This document shows positions 1 to 6,860 of a stretch of 7,930 nucleotides of DNA, piece after piece. Location of the stretch: contig JAKART010000092.1 in the NCBI GenBank assembly GCA_021819255.1, positions 1-7,930 on the forward strand, read 5' to 3'. A model generated the notes under the pieces. That model saw only the letters and a program-made list of their open reading frames with translations. It made no database searches and was not told the DNA's origin. Numbering within the stretch: position 1 is the stretch's first letter; each line of letters opens with the position of its first letter. Both the position numbers and the translations under genes were made by a program. Source of the DNA: Acidobacteriota bacterium (GTDB lineage Bacteria; Acidobacteriota; Terriglobia; Terriglobales; Acidobacteriaceae).

Positions 1-1
1 T

Positions 2-85
2 GGCTCGCTGCACCGGCAGCGAACGTTGGTCCGTACGGCTCATATTGCCGAGATCCTGGCCTCCAGCGCTGGAGAAAGAGCGTGA
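2..85 (+). CDS. lutA: LutA, C-terminal end only (lactate utilisation protein A)
   Basis: An open frame runs in from the left edge and stops at TGA 83-85. Its 27 visible residues contain RTAHIAEILAS, which resembles the tail of LutA/YkgE-type proteins with CCG (cysteine-rich) domains. LutA is the two-domain CCG subunit of the LutABC L-lactate oxidation complex; those domains lie outside the window. The stop overlaps the lutB GTG in a GTGA junction, which fits translational coupling. The call rests mainly on position directly before lutB, because the tail alone is short. Confidence 0.7.
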   Translation, partial: GSLHRQRTLVRTAHIAEILASSAGERA

Positions 86-1590
86 AGCCGGCAGTGTCGT
101 CGCACTGGTCTGATCGCGATTTTCCGGAGGCTGCCCGGGAGCTTCTGGAGGACTCACAGACTCGCAGCAACGTCCGCCATGCGACCGATGTGATCCAGGC
201 AAAGCGGGATGCGGTAACTGGCGAGCTGCCGGACTGGCAGCCGTTGCGGGACGCCGGCGAGGCCATCCGGGCTCACTCGCTGGCCCATCTCGATTTCTAT
301 CTGGAGCAGTTTGAGCAGGCCTGCACCCGAGCGGGAGGCCAGGTTCACTGGGCGCGCGATGCCGCTGAGGCCAACCAGATCATTCTGGGCTTGATTCAGC
401 GCCATAGCGTTACGGAAGTCCTCAAGATCAAGACGATGACCTCGGAGGAGGTGGGGCTGAACCCGTATCTTGAGGCCCACGGCATTCGCGCCCATGAGAC
501 GGACCTGGCCGAGTTGATCATTCAATTGGGCAAGGACAAGCCGTCACACTTCGTGGTGCCGGCGCTGCATAAGAATCGCATGCAGGTGCGGGAGATCTTT
601 CAACGCGAGATGCATCTTCCGGAGTTGGGCGAACGCCCGGAGGATCTGGCCTCGGCAGCGCGCTCCTATCTGCGCGAAAAGTTCTTCCGTCTCAAGGTTG
701 CCGTCTCGGGGGCGAACTTTCTCCTTGCCGAGAACGGCGCAGTGTGCATCGTGGAGTCGGAGGGCAACGGAAGGATGTGCCTGACCCTGCCCGATGTACT
801 GATCTCGCTGGTGGGCATCGAGAAGGTGCTGCCCCGCTTCCGGGATTTGGAGGTATTTCTCCAGACTCTTCCACGTTCCGCCACGGGCGAGCGCATGAAT
901 CCCTACAACTCCATTTGGACCGGCGTCCGGCCAGGCGACGGGCCGAAGGAGTTTCACGTGGTGTTGCTGGACAACCGGCGCAGTCCGATTCTGGGTGATG
1001 CGGAGTCGCGCCAGACGCTGCAATGCATTCGCTGTGCGGCCTGCCTGAATGCCTGCCCGGTGTATCACCAGACCGGAGGGCACGCCTATGAGTCGGTCTA
1101 TTCGGGTCCGATCGGCGCGATTCTGACTCCGCAGCTGCATTCCCTGGAGGAAGGTAGATCCCTGCCCTATGCCTCCTCGCTGTGCGGAGCCTGTTATGAG
1201 GTATGCCCGGTCAAGATCAATATTCCTGAGGTTCTGATTCATCTGCGCGGGAAGATCGTCGAGGAGGATCAGAAGACGCTGGGGGGGCGGCTCGGCATCT
1301 GGAATCTTGGCATGGCGGCGGCGGCGATGCTCTTTGCAAGCGGTACCCGTCTCTCCATGGCCCAGCGCATGGGGCAGATAGCGCAGAAGATCTTTGTCAA
1401 CCGAGATGGCATGATCGAGCATCTGCCCTTCCCGCTCTCCGGGTGGACGCAGACACGTGACATGAAGTCCTTGCCCAAACAGAGCTTCCGCCAGTGGTGG
1501 TCGGAACGCGCTGCGCCCAGCGAAGCGTCCGTTGGGAATCCGGACCGAGCTGGCCAGGCCGCAGGCAGGGGAGGTTTCGATGGACAGTAG
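82..1590 (+). CDS. lutB: LutB, iron-sulfur subunit of the L-lactate oxidation complex
   Basis: 502 residues, GTG start. LutB works with LutA and LutC in the cytoplasm to oxidise L-lactate to pyruvate, independently of the flavin LldD enzyme. Residues about 60-300 form the LUD domain, with the family stretch MTSEEVGLNPYLEAHGI (119-135) and PALHKNR. Two ferredoxin-like motifs follow: C315-x2-C318-x2-C321-x3-C325-P and C368-x2-C371-x3-C375-P, expected to bind [4Fe-4S] clusters. A C-terminal region of about 100 residues ends in a low-complexity tail (from about 475) that overlaps the lutC ribosome site. The start is chosen because GTG at 82 overlaps the lutA stop by 4 bp and GGAGAAAG at 71-78 lies just upstream. 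Length is close to the family norm of roughly 470-490. Identification is strong; lactate as substrate is inferred from the family and from lutA/lutC neighbours. Confidence 0.95.
   Translation: MKPAVSSHWSDRDFPEAARELLEDSQTRSNVRHATDVIQAKRDAVTGELPDWQPLRDAGEAIRAHSLAHLDFYLEQFEQACTRAGGQVHWARDAAEANQIILGLIQRHSVTEVLKIKTMTSEEVGLNPYLEAHGIRAHETDLAELIIQLGKDKPSHFVVPALHKNRMQVREIFQREMHLPELGERPEDLASAARSYLREKFFRLKVAVSGANFLLAENGAVCIVESEGNGRMCLTLPDVLISLVGIEKVLPRFRDLEVFLQTLPRSATGERMNPYNSIWTGVRPGDGPKEFHVVLLDNRRSPILGDAESRQTLQCIRCAACLNACPVYHQTGGHAYESVYSGPIGAILTPQLHSLEEGRSLPYASSLCGACYEVCPVKINIPEVLIHLRGKIVEEDQKTLGGRLGIWNLGMAAAAMLFASGTRLSMAQRMGQIAQKIFVNRDGMIEHLPFPLSGWTQTRDMKSLPKQSFRQWWSERAAPSEASVGNPDRAGQAAGRGGFDGQ
1568..1574 (+). 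promoter_or_regulatory. Ribosome binding site that fixes the lutC start
   Basis: GGGGAGG lies 5 nt before ATG 1580 and inside the end of lutB. It decides between the ATG at 1580 and an upstream in-frame ATG at 1532 that has no comparable site and would overlap lutB by 59 bp. Confidence 0.75.
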
Positions 1591-2290
1591 TTTCAGCTCC
1601 CGCGGCGAGGTTCTGCGATCGATCCGGTTGGCTCTTGGGCAGAGCATGGAAGCCGAGCGCATCGCCGCCCAGTATGATGCGTTGCCACGCGACTACAAGC
1701 GCGCAGGCACCCTGAGCCAGGAGGATAGGTTGCAGCTTTTTCTGCGCCGCCTGGAGGAGTATGGCGCGGGGGTCAAGTTTGTCGCAAGGGATGCGATCAG
1801 GGAAGAGATTGGCGGCACGCTCGCCGCGCGCGGGTGCAGAAGATTGGTGATTCCCCATGATCTTCCCGCCGCCTGGCTTCCGCTGGGTTTTGAGTTTATT
1901 CCGCACGGAGGCGAGGGCGAGTTGAGTCCGCCGTTAGGCGCCGCCGAGCTGGATGGGATGGATGGCGTGCTGACCGGGTGTACAGTAGCCGTTGCGGAGA
2001 CTGGCTCCATCGTCTTGCAGAGCGGACCAAGACAGGGTTCGCGAGCCCTGACGCTGGCGCCGGATTATCACCTGTGTGTGGTCTTTGCCGGCCAGGTGGT
2101 TGAGACGGTGCCGGAGTCGTTTGCCGTTCTGGATTCGACCTCCGATTTGCCGACGACGTTCTTCTCCGGTCCGTCCGCGACCGCCGATATTGAGATGACC
2201 CGGATCAAGGGAGTCCACGGGCCAAGATTTCTGGATGTGCTGGTGGTGGAGGATGTGCCGGTGGTGGAGGATGTGCTGGTGGTGGAGTAG
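1580..2290 (+). CDS. lutC: LutC, LUD-domain subunit of the L-lactate oxidation complex
   Basis: 236 residues, the third subunit of the LutABC L-lactate-to-pyruvate complex. The LUD (formerly DUF162) fold is shown by AVAETGSIVL (137-146), GSRALTLAPDYHL (153-165), FFSGPSATADIE (194-205) and the near-terminal GVHGP (211-215). Start ATG 1580 follows a strong GGGGAGG and overlaps lutB by 11 bp in another frame, as expected in a coupled operon. Relatives normally end a few residues after the GVHGP motif. Here the last 18 codons are three copies of an 18-bp unit, giving DVLVVE-DVPVVE-DVLVVE, so about 12 residues look added by repeat expansion. The core is intact and the protein is probably functional. 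Nothing downstream continues the operon: the next gene is convergent. Confidence 0.92.
   Translation: MDSSFSSRGEVLRSIRLALGQSMEAERIAAQYDALPRDYKRAGTLSQEDRLQLFLRRLEEYGAGVKFVARDAIREEIGGTLAARGCRRLVIPHDLPAAWLPLGFEFIPHGGEGELSPPLGAAELDGMDGVLTGCTVAVAETGSIVLQSGPRQGSRALTLAPDYHLCVVFAGQVVETVPESFAVLDSTSDLPTTFFSGPSATADIEMTRIKGVHGPRFLDVLVVEDVPVVEDVLVVE
2234..2287 (+). repeat. 18-bp tandem repeat, three copies, in the 3' end of lutC
   Basis: Units at 2234-2251, 2252-2269 and 2270-2287. Units 1 and 3 are identical (GATGTGCTGGTGGTGGAG); unit 2 differs by one base (CTG to CCG, Leu to Pro). The period is a multiple of 3, so the frame is kept, and the lutC stop TAG follows at once. The unit is internally repetitive (GGTGGTGGA), which favours replication slippage. 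Confidence 0.9.
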
Positions 2291-2328
2291 GCACGCCCTT
2301 CGGCCAGTGGCGAAGACGGAACCATGGC

Positions 2329-2398
2329 GGAGACGCCGCCCGGGAGACGCCACCCGGGAGACGCCACCTGGGAGACGCCACCTGGGAAACGCCACCAG
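2329..2398 (+). repeat. 14-bp minisatellite, five copies, behind lutC
   Basis: Five direct units: 2329-2342, 2343-2356, 2357-2370, 2371-2384 and 2385-2398. The consensus is GGAGACGCCACCTG. Units 3 and 4 are identical, unit 2 differs by 1 base, and units 1 and 5 by 2 each. There are no spacers, so this is not a CRISPR array. It sits between the convergent ends of lutC and ligD (2291-2491). In that gap I see no stem-loop with a T-run and no convincing gene. Confidence 0.9.
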
Positions 2399-2491
2399 GA
2401 TGCGATGCCCGCGACGATCTCGAGAGCTTGGTGCAGGGAATCGGAGCTTTTCTGCTGCCGAAGGTTCTACCTGGAAGATCACACGGAAGCG

Positions 2492-5290
2492 CTACCAGAT
2501 GGCGATCTGCTCGGGATCGAGTTTTTGATCGATGGTGAAAAACTCCTTCCAGGGATGGGAGCGGAGATGGCTCTGCGAGGAGAGAAACTCCCGGACCGAG
2601 ACGCTGGGATGTGTCTCGCGGTTGAGCGCAGACCAGGGGATCGGCAGGGAGATGGGGGCTTGCGTGCGGAAGCGTGGGGAGTATGGCGCTACAACGCTGG
2701 ATCCGAGCCGGTCGCGGAGGTAATCAAGATAGATCTTTCCCGCCCGCAAGGTTTTGGTTCTTCGGCTGACGTAGAGGAGGGGATTGTGACGCTCCAGAGA
2801 AAGCGCAAAGGCATGCGCGGCCGTCTCGACTTCGGCCCAGTTCAGCGCAGGCTGTATGGGCGCGATGATGTGCAGGCCCTCGCCGCCGCTGAGCTTCAGG
2901 AAGCTCTCCAGGCCGGCGTTGATCAGCCGCTGGCGAACCTCGGCCGCGGCGGCGGCCAGAGTCACCCAGGGAAGGTTGGGCTCAGGGTCAAGGTCGAAGA
3001 TGAGACGGTCCGGATGCTGAAGGTTGCTGCTGGTGGCGCTCCAGGGATAGATCTCCAGAACATCCATCTGTGCCAGTGAGACGATGGCCTCCGCAGAATC
3101 CAGCTCGATGCAGGGTTCGGGCTTCTCCGATTCCTTTCGCTGGACGAGGATGGTTTTGATGCCCCGAGGGGTGGATGGACCGGAGGACTTTTTCCACCAG
3201 AAGGGCCTGCCGGTCCCTTCAGGGCAGCAGAGGACGCTGAGCGGGCGTTTGGACAGGAAGGGGAGCATGCGCTCGGCGACCAACGCATAGTACCTTGCCA
3301 CTTGCTCTCGATTGAGGGCGCATTCGGGATAGAGCGGCCTCTCGGGTTGGGTGAGAGCGGGGTCCGCGGAGGCGCGTGCCTTGGTCCTCCGGCTGGCCGG
3401 CAGAGTAAAACGTTGGATATCCTGGCTGTGGGAGTGACTGGCAAAGCTGCGAGGAGCAAGGCTCTTGGATGGCCGGGAGGCCTGTTCGGGCTTGAGATCG
3501 GATGGGGGAGGGTGGTAAGTGACCTCCGAGGCCGGCACGTCTTCGCGGAGACTGAGGAAGGTGGCTTGGCGGATGAGATGGTCTGCAGTCCAGGCAGAGA
3601 AGCGGATCTGGGCCACCATGATGGGGTCGACCCAGTAGACATCGCGCGTGGCGTCTTTGGGGATGGTTTCAAAGGGGCACTGCGGAATCCGGATCTGGAC
3701 AAGCTGCTGAAGAAGCTCGCGGCGCAGGCCCTGGCTAAAGCCGGCGCCGGTTCGGCCTGCGTAGATCAGGAAGCGCTTTTTGCGCGGGCCGCGCCGGACA
3801 GGCGGGTAGTAACCCAGCAGGAGAGCCCCAATGCGATCGGGTCCCTCGCTGGAGATGGTGAAGCCGGCGACGACCAACTCCTGCTCATGCGCGCACTTGG
3901 ACTTGAGCCAGTCAGAGGAGCGAGCACCGCGGTAGGGAGCGCTGGAGCGCTTGGAGACGATGCCTTCGGCGTGCAAAGCGGAGGCCTGGCGAAAGGCTTC
4001 CGCGCCCTCGCCCGGGATCTCCTCCGACAGGCGCAGGTGGACAGAGTTGGAGGGCAGGAGGCGGGCGAGAAGCTGTTTGCGCTTGCGTAAGGAGATCTCC
4101 CGGGTGTTGTGACCGTCCAGGTGGAGGAGATCGAAGGCAATGTACTGGATGGCATGGGCCTCAGGCATTTGAAGGGCGGCTTGCAACCGAGCCAGGCTGG
4201 AGCGGCCCTCCTTATCCGGCAGAACAACCTCGCCGTCCAGGGTGCAGTCCTGAGCAGGAAGTTGGGCCAGGCTGTGAACCAGAGCGGGCATGCGATCGGT
4301 CCAGTCCGCTCCCTTTCGAGTCAGCAGAGAGACCTGAGAGCCGGATTTGCGGGCCTGGATGCGATAGCCGTCGAGCTTGATCTCGTGGATCCAGTCGCTT
4401 CCGTTGGGCGTGGCCGTCGTTTCCATCGCCAGTTGCGGTGGAATGAAGCTCGGCTGGGCTTCGCGGGGCAGATCCTCGATGAGGATGGGTTGGGGATTGC
4501 TTGACGCCAGCGCATCGACCCGCGGAGGAGCGGTTGCGCCGGGGTGAGCGCTTGCGGCTTCGGCGTGGCTCCCTCCATGCTGCCGGAGGTCGTTCCTGGC
4601 GGCCGCAATCTGCTTCAGAGAGCGGCCCGTGACTGCGGAGTTGGGGCGCTCGTCCGTGATCGCGCGATCTCCGGGGCCGCGCTCATATTTGTCGCGCTCC
4701 TTCAGGAGTAGCCAATGTGGAGCTGCCGTGGCGTCCGCGGCATTCGGACTCATGCGAATCAGCGCCCATCTTCCCCTGAGTTTGGAGCCGCCCAGTTCGA
4801 ACTTGAGATGGCCGGAGCGGAGACAGGCATCGACGTTTTCACTGCCAAGCTGCGGCCACCAGCTCCCCTGATCCCAGATCATCACCGTGCCCGCTTGAGT
4901 CTGGCTCTGCTGGACGACGCCTTCAAGGGCTGCATCTTCGATAGGGGAATCCTCGGCCTGGACAGCCAGGCGCCGCTCCCGGGGGTTGTAGCTTGGACCC
5001 TGGGCGACGGCCCAACTCTTGAGCACACCACCCCAACTGAGGCAAAAGTCATAGCGGATGGGATCGGGACCTCGCATCTGGATGACGAAGGGAAGCCCGC
5101 GCGAGGCGTTGGCTCTGCGTTTCGGCGCCTGGCGTCTGGAGGCTGCGTCGCCAGATGCTTCGCTGATTCCAGGGGAGCGGCTCATCGCGCCGAAGGGCTC
5201 AATCTGTCCATCGGCCGCCTTCGATGGCGTATCGGCGCCAGGCTGGCGAGGCTGCATTCTGCTGGAGGCGCCGGGTTCTTGCGTGGGCAT
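2492..5290 (-). CDS. ligD: LigD-type multifunctional DNA ligase D (phosphoesterase-ligase-polymerase) with degenerate phosphoesterase
   Basis: 932 residues from the chosen ATG. LigD seals and fills double-strand breaks with Ku in bacterial NHEJ. Phosphoesterase (about 64-203): the fold is recognisable (GVLKSWAV, GTVMIWD, GHLKFELGGSKLRGRWALIRM), but family catalytic positions are changed: His42, His48, Arg52, Lys66, His84, Tyr88 of Pseudomonas LigD read R73, R79, C83, Q97, S115, D119; only D81 and R107 remain. ATP-dependent ligase (about 268-590): motif I EIKLDGYR with nucleophile K305, FDLLHLDG, EGIVSKR (K447), and DWLKSK, all intact. Polymerase (about 644-925): catalytic D766/D768 (IFDLDP) and D856 (YLDYLRD), S801 and H807 present; the usual HPW reads Y748-P-W, KH reads K700-K701, and GGK reads GGE. 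Start: ATG 5290 has GGAG 6 nt upstream; the frame stays open to an ATG at 5557, but the extra 89 residues resemble nothing in the family. No Ku gene is in the window. Ligase and polymerase are probably active. Confidence 0.93.
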   Translation of the reverse strand: MPTQEPGASSRMQPRQPGADTPSKAADGQIEPFGAMSRSPGISEASGDAASRRQAPKRRANASRGLPFVIQMRGPDPIRYDFCLSWGGVLKSWAVAQGPSYNPRERRLAVQAEDSPIEDAALEGVVQQSQTQAGTVMIWDQGSWWPQLGSENVDACLRSGHLKFELGGSKLRGRWALIRMSPNAADATAAPHWLLLKERDKYERGPGDRAITDERPNSAVTGRSLKQIAAARNDLRQHGGSHAEAASAHPGATAPPRVDALASSNPQPILIEDLPREAQPSFIPPQLAMETTATPNGSDWIHEIKLDGYRIQARKSGSQVSLLTRKGADWTDRMPALVHSLAQLPAQDCTLDGEVVLPDKEGRSSLARLQAALQMPEAHAIQYIAFDLLHLDGHNTREISLRKRKQLLARLLPSNSVHLRLSEEIPGEGAEAFRQASALHAEGIVSKRSSAPYRGARSSDWLKSKCAHEQELVVAGFTISSEGPDRIGALLLGYYPPVRRGPRKKRFLIYAGRTGAGFSQGLRRELLQQLVQIRIPQCPFETIPKDATRDVYWVDPIMVAQIRFSAWTADHLIRQATFLSLREDVPASEVTYHPPPSDLKPEQASRPSKSLAPRSFASHSHSQDIQRFTLPASRRTKARASADPALTQPERPLYPECALNREQVARYYALVAERMLPFLSKRPLSVLCCPEGTGRPFWWKKSSGPSTPRGIKTILVQRKESEKPEPCIELDSAEAIVSLAQMDVLEIYPWSATSSNLQHPDRLIFDLDPEPNLPWVTLAAAAAEVRQRLINAGLESFLKLSGGEGLHIIAPIQPALNWAEVETAAHAFALSLERHNPLLYVSRRTKTLRAGKIYLDYLRDRLGSSVVAPYSPRFRTQAPISLPIPWSALNRETHPSVSVREFLSSQSHLRSHPWKEFFTIDQKLDPEQIAIW

Positions 5291-5296
5291 GATGGA

Positions 5297-5300
5297 CTCC
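5297..5300 (-). promoter_or_regulatory. Putative ribosome binding site choosing the ligD start
   Basis: On the minus strand GGAG lies 6 nt before ATG 5290. The longer alternative ATG at 5557 and the one at 5542 have no purine-rich site at suitable distance, nor does the shorter one at 5257. The motif is only 4 bases, so the start stays tentative. Confidence 0.45.
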
Positions 5301-5558
5301 GATGCGGTCTTTCGCCTGGGAGACGCCTGGCGGGCCAGGCAGCGAGATGCGCGAATGCGGTGCGAAACGACGAGGAAGAAGCGACTGGGGTGAGCCAGGG
5401 ACCTTGGCAACAAGGTCATTTTCAGACAAAGACTTTCGAGCGGCTGGAAGCTGGACGCCGAAGGATTCAGAAGAGATGCCGAGGAAACCGTACCCGCAGG
5501 AACGCGCTCTTCCAGCGACGCCTCAACGGCAGAATACGCCATAGGAGAGGAAAGCATA

Positions 5559-5586
5559 AGCAGGGGATCGAAAGCAGGGAATCGAA
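5559..5586. repeat. 14-bp direct repeat, two copies, upstream of ligD
   Basis: AGCAGGGGATCGAA (5559-5572) is followed directly by AGCAGGGAATCGAA (5573-5586), one mismatch. A further GATCGATC lies at 5587-5594. This is unrelated in sequence to the 14-bp array behind lutC. It could be a pair of regulator sites or a slippage product. Confidence 0.75.
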
Positions 5587-5610
5587 GATCGATCCAAGGT
5601 GGGGAGTGGC

Positions 5611-5621
5611 TCGATTATCGA
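5611..5621. promoter_or_regulatory. Palindrome, possible regulator site upstream of ligD
   Basis: TCGAT-T-ATCGA is a perfect palindrome around a central base. It is flanked by GGAG (5603-5606) and CTCC (5625-5628), which pair in a looser outer symmetry. It lies about 320 bp before the chosen ligD start. No known operator is matched, so function is open. Confidence 0.25.
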
Positions 5622-5784
5622 ACTCTCCTCTTCCGGTCCTGCTGTGGCGGCTTCCGGAGCGGGAAGCGCCCTTCAAGGCCACGGCTCCGGGAAGGACCTC
5701 CTGGGAGGGATCTTTCCCGCGGCTACTCGGGCGGAAGACGCACACAGGATGAAGCCGATGGATTCGAATCTGCTTTGATGGGAA

Positions 5785-5808
5785 CGGGCTCCGGGCGCAG
5801 AGAGCCCG
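5785..5808 (-). terminator. Stem-loop behind ymdB, possible terminator
   Basis: CGGGCTC (5785-5791) pairs with GAGCCCG (5802-5808) over a 10-nt loop; an alternative pairing is CCGGGC with GCCCGG at 5791-5796 and 5804-5809. It begins 18 nt past the ymdB stop on the minus strand. Only TT follows the stem in the direction of ymdB transcription, so it is not a classic T-tract terminator, although position and GC stem suit 3'-end formation. Confidence 0.4.
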
Positions 5809-5826
5809 GTCGCGCGGCCAGAGTGG

Positions 5827-6636
5827 CTACTCGCCCAACATGATGCGCTGGATATGGGTGGCATGGCCGGTGGCGCTGTTACAGGTGATCAGAGTGGCGC
5901 AGATCCTGGGATCGCCCTTGGCGGCTTCGAACTTCCCGGGCATTCCGGTGAGGAAGCGTCTGAGAACCAGCTCGGACTCGACGCCGATGATGGAGTCGAA
6001 AGGGCCGGACATGCCCACGTCCGTCTGATAGGCCGTGCCGTGATGCAGGATGCGCTCGTCGGCGGTGGGAACGTGGGTGTGGGTGCCCAGGACGGCGGTC
6101 GCGCGGCCGTCCAGGTAGCAGGCGAGCGCGGCCTTTTCGCTGGTGGCTTCGGCGTGAATGTCCAGCAGGATGACTTTGGCGCCGGAGTTGCGCTCAATGC
6201 GTCCAAGAATCTCGTCGGATTTGCGGAAGGGGTCATCCGAAGAGGAGGCCATGAAGACCCGGCCCTGGAGGTTGATGACGGCATAGGGAAGGCCATTGCC
6301 CAACTCGCCCTCGTAATAGCCATAGCCGGGAGCGCCGTGAGCGTAGTTGGCCGGGCGCAGGATGCGCCGTCCACGGACGTGCGAGTCCTCCGGGACGTTC
6401 ATATACTCGATGATCTCTTTCTTGTCCCAGATGTGATTGCCGGTGGTGATGACGTGGGCGCCGAGGTCGAAGATCTCTTCCGCGATGGCCGGCGTGATGC
6501 CAAAGCCGCCAGCGGCGTTTTCGCCGTTGATGACGAGGAGATCGACGGCATGGGTCTCAAGAAGGTGGGGCAGGTGCTCGCGGACGATGTGGCGGCCGGG
6601 CGAACCAAAGACGTCGCCCACAAAGAGAATGTTCAC
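5827..6636 (-). CDS. ymdB: YmdB-type (TIGR00282) calcineurin-like metallophosphoesterase
   Basis: 269 residues, close to the roughly 264 of Bacillus subtilis YmdB, a cytoplasmic binuclear-metal phosphodiesterase acting on cyclic nucleotides such as 2',3'-cAMP and linked there to biofilm and RNA control. Metal and catalytic motifs are present in order: GDVFG (D8), NGEN (E39, N40), GNHIWDKKE (N67, H68), DIHAEATSEK (H161) and GTHTHVPTAD (H186, H188). The C-terminal GMSGPFDSIIGVE is typical of the family. There is no signal peptide or membrane segment. The start is GTG 6636: an in-frame stop lies three codons upstream, and MNILFVGDVFG is the usual N-terminus. No spaced ribosome site exists; AAGG abuts the GTG, and a TAGAAT hexamer lies 6 nt before it, so the message may be leaderless. 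It stands alone, without the rny partner often found in Firmicutes. Biochemical class is secure; substrate in this organism is not. Confidence 0.94.
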   Translation of the reverse strand: MNILFVGDVFGSPGRHIVREHLPHLLETHAVDLLVINGENAAGGFGITPAIAEEIFDLGAHVITTGNHIWDKKEIIEYMNVPEDSHVRGRRILRPANYAHGAPGYGYYEGELGNGLPYAVINLQGRVFMASSSDDPFRKSDEILGRIERNSGAKVILLDIHAEATSEKAALACYLDGRATAVLGTHTHVPTADERILHHGTAYQTDVGMSGPFDSIIGVESELVLRRFLTGMPGKFEAAKGDPRICATLITCNSATGHATHIQRIMLGE

Positions 6637-6642
6637 CCTTGG

Positions 6643-6648
6643 ATTCTA
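6643..6648 (-). promoter_or_regulatory. Putative -10 box of ymdB
   Basis: TAGAAT on the minus strand, 6 nt from the GTG start at 6636. Initiation 7 nt downstream would fall on the G of GTG. No good -35 hexamer is seen at 16-18 nt. Confidence 0.35.
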
Positions 6649-6683
6649 GCGTGCGGCTGAGACGAAAGAGAACGGACGGGGTA

Positions 6684-6706
6684 CCGTTTCCGGATTACGG
6701 AAACGG
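6684..6706. repeat. Perfect 9-bp inverted repeat between the RES gene and ymdB
   Basis: CCGTTTCCG (6684-6692), loop GATTA, CGGAAACGG (6698-6706). It lies 48 nt before the ymdB start and 154 bp behind the RES stop, in a 224-bp gap (6637-6860) with no other convincing content. No T-run follows on the minus strand (TACCCCG), so it is a weak intrinsic terminator candidate. It could instead be an operator for ymdB or a dispersed palindrome. Confidence 0.7.
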
Positions 6707-6860
6707 AGGTTGACTCTGGGGGCAGATGAAGCTGCAGGGATTGTTGGGGGCCTGCGGTCTCTGTGGTGGCGTCCTGGTCGAGGACGGTGCCCGGGGAGCC
6801 GTGGCAGCGCGGTGCTCTTACGTGGCTGTGGCGTGTCCCGATGAGTTGGGAGGAAAACAT

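Larger units (their letters stand above)
5291..5826. other. Long gap between ymdB and ligD with no convincing gene
   Basis: 536 bp. Open frames exist on both strands, including the in-frame extension of ligD up to 5557 and a plus-strand frame that is antisense to ligD and runs out to 5752, but none gives a peptide resembling a known protein. No tRNA-like cloverleaf was noticed. What is visible: a 14-bp direct repeat at 5559-5586, an 11-bp palindrome at 5611-5621, and a stem-loop at 5785-5808 just behind ymdB. The ligD promoter must lie here or upstream of ymdB, but I could not assign convincing -35/-10 boxes. Confidence 0.55.

Noticed and set aside
544..1662. Open minus-strand frame of 372 codons
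   Set aside because: It is antisense to lutB, which has clear LUD and ferredoxin motifs; the antisense peptide resembles nothing.
2329..2398. CRISPR array
   Set aside because: The 14-bp units abut without spacers, so it is a tandem minisatellite.
2291..2491. Shared bidirectional terminator between lutC and ligD
   Set aside because: No stable stem followed by a T-run on either strand; the visible structure is the tandem repeat.
2324..3079. Open plus-strand frame of 251 codons starting in the 14-bp repeat array
   Set aside because: The first part is only the translated repeat and the rest is antisense to the conserved LigD polymerase domain.
5291..5557. N-terminal extension of LigD by 89 residues
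   Set aside because: The frame is open, but the peptide is composition-biased, matches no LigD N-terminus that I know, and its ATGs lack ribosome sites.
4715..5752. Open plus-strand frame of 345 codons
   Set aside because: It lies mostly antisense to ligD, has no recognisable domain, and is expected from GC-rich codon use on the opposite strand.
5854..6660. Open plus-strand frame of 268 codons
   Set aside because: It is the exact antisense of ymdB, whose metal-binding motifs make the minus strand the real gene.
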